Assembly: GCA_002705125.1 (NCBI GenBank)
Contig: PAHQ01000078.1
Span: 22,224-31,029, forward strand
From: Verrucomicrobiales bacterium
GTDB taxonomy: Bacteria; Verrucomicrobiota; Verrucomicrobiia; Verrucomicrobiales; DEV007
Direction of reading: 5' to 3'
Length of the DNA stretch: 8,806 nt
In this document: positions 5,961 through 8,806 of the stretch, one piece after another
Position numbering within the stretch: the stretch's first letter is position 1
Layout: the number at the start of each line of letters is the position of its first letter
Notes under the pieces: model-generated
The model's database searches: none
What the model was told of the DNA's origin: nothing
The model's input: the letters and a program-made list of their open reading frames with translations, nothing else
Position numbers and translations under genes: made by a program

Positions 5961-5972
5961 AGTCACTAAAAT
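5961..5972 (+). repeat. 12-base direct repeat, copy 2
   Basis: A second copy of AGTCACTAAAAT, ending 3 bases before the uppP ATG. Its first 11 bases also occur on the minus strand at 3681-3671 inside the start of pgeF. Its role is unknown. It cannot be a -35 box for uppP because it is too close to the ATG. Confidence 0.5.
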
Positions 5973-5975
5973 AAT

Positions 5976-6767
5976 ATGAACCTGATAGAGGCAATCATAC
6001 TTGGGATCGTCCAGGGCTTAACTGAATTCTTACCAATATCATCCTCTGGGCATCTAGCATTAATGGAGGAAGCACTTGGCTTCAGTCAAGAGTCTTCAAC
6101 AATTGAATTTGATCTTCTGTTGCACTTCTCGACTCTTCTAGCCGTTGTACTTTATTTCCGAAAAAGATTAACATCTCTCTTCCTTAGCGTTTTCAGAACG
6201 GGCGACACAGATGAAAAAAAACTAATTACATTTCTCATAGTAGGAACTATACCCATTGTAATTATTGGCTTTTTGTTTAAAAACAAAGTAGAAGTGATAA
6301 GTGAAGACCCTATTCTAGTTTGCATTTTCCTATTTATTACTGGTCTGATTTTGTTTTTACCCAGCTTTATAAAAAAGTCGATCGGTAATAAGGAAATTAC
6401 TGTGGGCCGTTCATTTATTATTGGTATAGCGCAGGCCATTGCTTTACTGCCTGGAATAAGCCGATCTGGCAGTACAATTACAATGGGAATGATTCTGGGA
6501 ATCCCACCCAAACGATGCGCAGAATTCTCGTTCTTATTGGGTATTCCTGCTATTTGTGGCGCAATGGTTTTAAAAATGAAAGAGATTTCATCTCTTAAAG
6601 CTGATCTTTTAATTGTTTACTCAGCAGGCATGATCGCCGCATTTCTGACTGGATTAATAGCGATTTTTTGTGTTCTGAATTTAATAGCTAAAGGGAAATT
6701 TAAATACTTTGGTTTTTATTGCCTCTTAATTGGAATTACAGGGTTGATCTATTTTACTTCCAGTTAA
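5976..6767 (+). CDS. uppP: Undecaprenyl-diphosphatase UppP/BacA
   Basis: UppP is an inner-membrane phosphatase that converts undecaprenyl diphosphate to undecaprenyl phosphate, recycling the lipid carrier for peptidoglycan and other envelope polymers. It also confers bacitracin tolerance. The 263-residue polytopic protein has the first signature QGLTEFLPISSSGH (13-26) containing the (E/Q)xxxE motif (Q13, E17) and the conserved His26. The second signature is PGISRSGSTI (159-168) with Arg163. Hydrophobic segments lie at about 45-60, 84-101, 110-130, 145-160, 183-200, 211-235 and 243-261. The length is normal for the family. ATG is at the expected place and no Shine-Dalgarno is seen. It lies 60 bases after the tRNA and 35 before the M23 peptidase gene on the same strand, so these probably share a transcript. 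Confidence 0.97.
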   Translation: MNLIEAIILGIVQGLTEFLPISSSGHLALMEEALGFSQESSTIEFDLLLHFSTLLAVVLYFRKRLTSLFLSVFRTGDTDEKKLITFLIVGTIPIVIIGFLFKNKVEVISEDPILVCIFLFITGLILFLPSFIKKSIGNKEITVGRSFIIGIAQAIALLPGISRSGSTITMGMILGIPPKRCAEFSFLLGIPAICGAMVLKMKEISSLKADLLIVYSAGMIAAFLTGLIAIFCVLNLIAKGKFKYFGFYCLLIGITGLIYFTSS

Positions 6768-6802
6768 GACTCTTTAAATAGAAAAAAAGAATTAGACATC
6801 TC

Positions 6803-7747
6803 GTGGCTGAAAATATAATTAAAATTCCACTAAAGGTATTCCTTTTATTAATAAGCCATCTCTTCATTTCAATATCTCTATCAGATTACGCAGAACTACC
6901 TTTGGCTTCAGGCTTCGATTTCCCTGTAGGAGCACCGACAGGAAGTGGATATTACAAGGCTAGGGGATTTTGGCCTAATGGACACGTGGGAGAGGATTGG
7001 AATGGGAAAGGCGGTGGAAACACTGATTTGGGTGATCCAGTATATTCAATAGGTGATGGTATCGTAGTGCAATCAAGAGATGTGCGCAGAGGATGGGGTA
7101 ACGTTATCATAATTCGACATGTGTTTATGGATAAAAATTCAACAATCAAGTTAATGGATTCTCTTTATGCCCATCTTGACTCTCGTAATGTCGTTCTTAA
7201 TCAAATAGTGAAAAGAGGACAAAGAATTGGAGCAATTGGAAACAATAGAGGAATGTACTTGGCCCACTTACATTTTGAAACTCGTAAAAACCTATCAATT
7301 GGAATGCACAGGTCAAGTTTCGCAAAAACTTACTCAAATTATTATAGTCCTACATCCTTCATTAGATCCCACCAGAATTGCAAACAAAATAAAAGGACTT
7401 ACAAAGTTCCTATTAATACATTCGCTCCATACCCAGGAACCTATCCAAAGAACAAAAATCAAAATCTGGCCTCAAAAAGCATCCCAATAAAATCTGAGAC
7501 AAATACTAATAAAATACTAAAACCAAAAAAAATCGATCAACCAACTAAAAAAACTTTACTTTCAACATTGGACCCAAAAATCAGAGGGATAATTTTAAAA
7601 AAACCTAAAAAAAATCCAGTTATAAAGACTGAACCTAAGAAAGAAAAACTAGGCTTATTGGCAAGAATCCGGGCTCGCTATACCGGCTCAAAAGATTCTA
7701 CAAGAAAAGTCAAAAGGAGTCGATTTTCTCCACGTAAAAGACCATAG
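6803..7747 (+). CDS. Secreted M23 (LytM-type) metallopeptidase with long basic tail
   Basis: M23 enzymes are zinc endopeptidases that cut peptidoglycan cross-links or act as inactive regulators of amidases. The start is GTG (6803); the frame closes at a TAG seven codons upstream. The N-terminus (1-30) looks like a signal peptide: a K-containing start, then the hydrophobic stretch VFLLLISHLFISISL (12-26), with possible cleavage after SDYA. The peptidase core spans about 35-190. The zinc motif HxxxD is in GHVGEDW (His61, Asp65). His124 is in YAHLD and HLH (155-157) completes the site, so it should be active. After about residue 193 comes a low-complexity Lys/Arg/Asn/Pro-rich tail of about 120 residues, with roughly 36 basic and 6 acidic residues, ending SRFSPRKRP. 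I recognise no domain there. It follows uppP by 35 bases, a context of envelope maintenance. Confidence 0.9.
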   Translation: MAENIIKIPLKVFLLLISHLFISISLSDYAELPLASGFDFPVGAPTGSGYYKARGFWPNGHVGEDWNGKGGGNTDLGDPVYSIGDGIVVQSRDVRRGWGNVIIIRHVFMDKNSTIKLMDSLYAHLDSRNVVLNQIVKRGQRIGAIGNNRGMYLAHLHFETRKNLSIGMHRSSFAKTYSNYYSPTSFIRSHQNCKQNKRTYKVPINTFAPYPGTYPKNKNQNLASKSIPIKSETNTNKILKPKKIDQPTKKTLLSTLDPKIRGIILKKPKKNPVIKTEPKKEKLGLLARIRARYTGSKDSTRKVKRSRFSPRKRP

Positions 7748-7768
7748 AAAAATTATAAAATTACTATT

Positions 7769-8806
7769 TTAATTTTCTTGTTTGAGCAAATAATACTCAA
7801 TGCTGTCTACGAGGGCTCTCCAACTAGCAACTATTATATTTTCTGAAACTCCCACAGTACCCCAACTGTTTTCGCCATCTGAAGATACTATTAAAACTCT
7901 TGTTTTAGCAGCCGTCCCAGTATGACTATCTATAATTCTGACTTTATAATCTCTTAACTCAATACCTTTAATGGATGGATAGAATGGCTCTAAAGCTTTT
8001 CTTAAAGCACTATCAAGTGCATTAACCGGTCCATCTCCCTGCGCAACAGTATAAGCAGGCTGATCATTTACCTCTAATTTAACTGTTGCTTCACAAGTTT
8101 CAAAATGACTTTCTGGATGCCTTCGCGTTGTACAATGATATTCAGTAAGTTTAAATAAACTGCGATAATCATTTATAGCTTTTCTTATTAAAATTTCAAA
8201 AGAACCTTCAGCTGCTTCAAATTCATAACCATCTTTTTCAAGGTCCTTTAATTGAGATAAAATTCCTAGAGCCGTTTCACTACCTTTCTCAAGATTGTGC
8301 CCTAATTCTTTTGCTTTCATTAGAATGTTACTCTGACCAGATAGCTCAGAAATAAGAATAACCTGTGAATTACCTACGCTTTCAGGAGTAATATGCTCAT
8401 AGGTTCTAGATAATTTTTGTACTGCATTAACGTGCATTCCACCCTTATGCGAGAAAGCAGTCCGCCCAACATATGGCGCACGTTCATTATGAGAATTATT
8501 TCCAAGATCATCAACGAAGTGAGATATCTGAGTGAGTTTTGATACATCAGCAGAAATACCAATACCCATTTTAAGTGAGAGATTTGGAATGGCAGAAGTT
8601 AGATTGCAATTACCTGTGCGCTCACCATATCCGTTAATAGTTCCTTGAACATGAACTGCTCCTGCGTTAACAGCAGAAAGAGCATTTGCTACACCAACTC
8701 CAGTATCATCATGAGTATGTATACCTACTGGAACATTTATCGTGTTTACAACTTCCTCAGTCATTTTATATATTTCATGCGGCATTGTTCCTCCATTGGT
8801 ATCACA
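7769..8806 (-). CDS. cimA: (R)-citramalate synthase (CimA), C-terminal 345 residues, cut by the window edge
   Basis: CimA condenses pyruvate and acetyl-CoA to (R)-citramalate, the first step of a threonine-independent route to 2-oxobutyrate and isoleucine. The frame runs past the right edge, since CDTNGGT precedes the first ATG in view, and the family is about 520-540 residues. The visible part holds the end of the TIM barrel: metal-binding GIHTHDD, then GTINGYGERTGNCNL. The linker has HKGGMHVNAV and VILISELSGQSNI, typical of CimA. The C-terminal allosteric domain ends with SWGTVGVSENIIVASW. HTHDD, VQGTINGYGER and SELSG favour CimA over 2-isopropylmalate or homocitrate synthase. It converges on the M23 gene with 21 AT-only-like bases between stops and no visible terminator. 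Confidence 0.92.
   Translation of the reverse strand, partial: CDTNGGTMPHEIYKMTEEVVNTINVPVGIHTHDDTGVGVANALSAVNAGAVHVQGTINGYGERTGNCNLTSAIPNLSLKMGIGISADVSKLTQISHFVDDLGNNSHNERAPYVGRTAFSHKGGMHVNAVQKLSRTYEHITPESVGNSQVILISELSGQSNILMKAKELGHNLEKGSETALGILSQLKDLEKDGYEFEAAEGSFEILIRKAINDYRSLFKLTEYHCTTRRHPESHFETCEATVKLEVNDQPAYTVAQGDGPVNALDSALRKALEPFYPSIKGIELRDYKVRIIDSHTGTAAKTRVLIVSSDGENSWGTVGVSENIIVASWRALVDSIEYYLLKQEN

Noticed and set aside
6152..6511. A 119-codon open frame antisense to uppP
   Set aside because: It lies wholly opposite the conserved UppP motifs, resembles no protein family I know, and its composition mirrors a membrane-protein gene read backwards.
7227..7490. An 87-codon plus-strand frame inside the M23 peptidase gene
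   Set aside because: It overlaps the HLH zinc motif region of the peptidase in another frame. It is a shadow frame.
8374..8562. A 62-codon minus-strand frame inside cimA
   Set aside because: Out-of-frame shadow of conserved CimA sequence.
1..8806. CRISPR array, insertion sequence, prophage or defence island
   Set aside because: No regularly spaced repeats, no transposase or integrase motifs, and all genes fall in conserved housekeeping families.

Overview
The window is an AT-rich, tightly packed stretch of bacterial chromosome that is almost entirely housekeeping genes. I see no phage, transposon, CRISPR array, toxin-antitoxin pair or defence genes. The LepA N-terminus (with SHPVTMNY after the RGITIK switch), the altered PgeF motif (HSGKVG), the Dabb protein and the citramalate synthase resemble what I recall of Verrucomicrobiota, perhaps a marine low-GC Opitutae-type lineage. 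That placement is an inference from remembered family features and was not tested by search. Few starts have a recognisable Shine-Dalgarno. Convergent genes lie 6-21 bases apart and two divergent pairs share only 37 and 43 bases, which fits a compact genome.

Layout, left to right. The 5' end of lepA (minus) runs off the left edge. Upstream of it lies a minus-strand pair, hpt then moaD, with 4 bases between them. pdxH (plus) is divergent from hpt and convergent with ispE (minus). ispE is divergent from a small Dabb-domain gene (plus), which converges on pgeF (minus). marR lies upstream of pgeF on the same strand. A perfect 12-bp hairpin plus T-run between marR and pgeF looks like an intrinsic terminator, and it also contains the only good Shine-Dalgarno of pgeF. 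A 269-base very AT-rich spacer carries a convincing marR promoter whose -10 is overlapped by inverted repeats. moeA (minus) follows. After a 140-base spacer come a complete tRNA-Ser(GCU) with its promoter, then uppP and a secreted M23 peptidase gene (all plus). The 3' part of cimA (minus) enters from the right edge.

How the genes fit together. MoaD and MoeA act at successive steps of molybdenum cofactor synthesis, although their genes are about 3.9 kb apart. IspE makes isoprenoid precursors, which ultimately supply the undecaprenyl carrier that UppP recycles, and the M23 peptidase probably acts on the same wall. Hpt and PgeF both handle purines. PdxH makes the PLP cofactor, CimA starts a threonine-independent route to isoleucine, and LepA works on ribosomes. 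I found no multi-gene novel system. The sites most worth a second look are the hairpin that doubles as terminator and ribosome-site mask in front of pgeF, the probable MarR autoregulatory site, and the long basic tail of the M23 protein.
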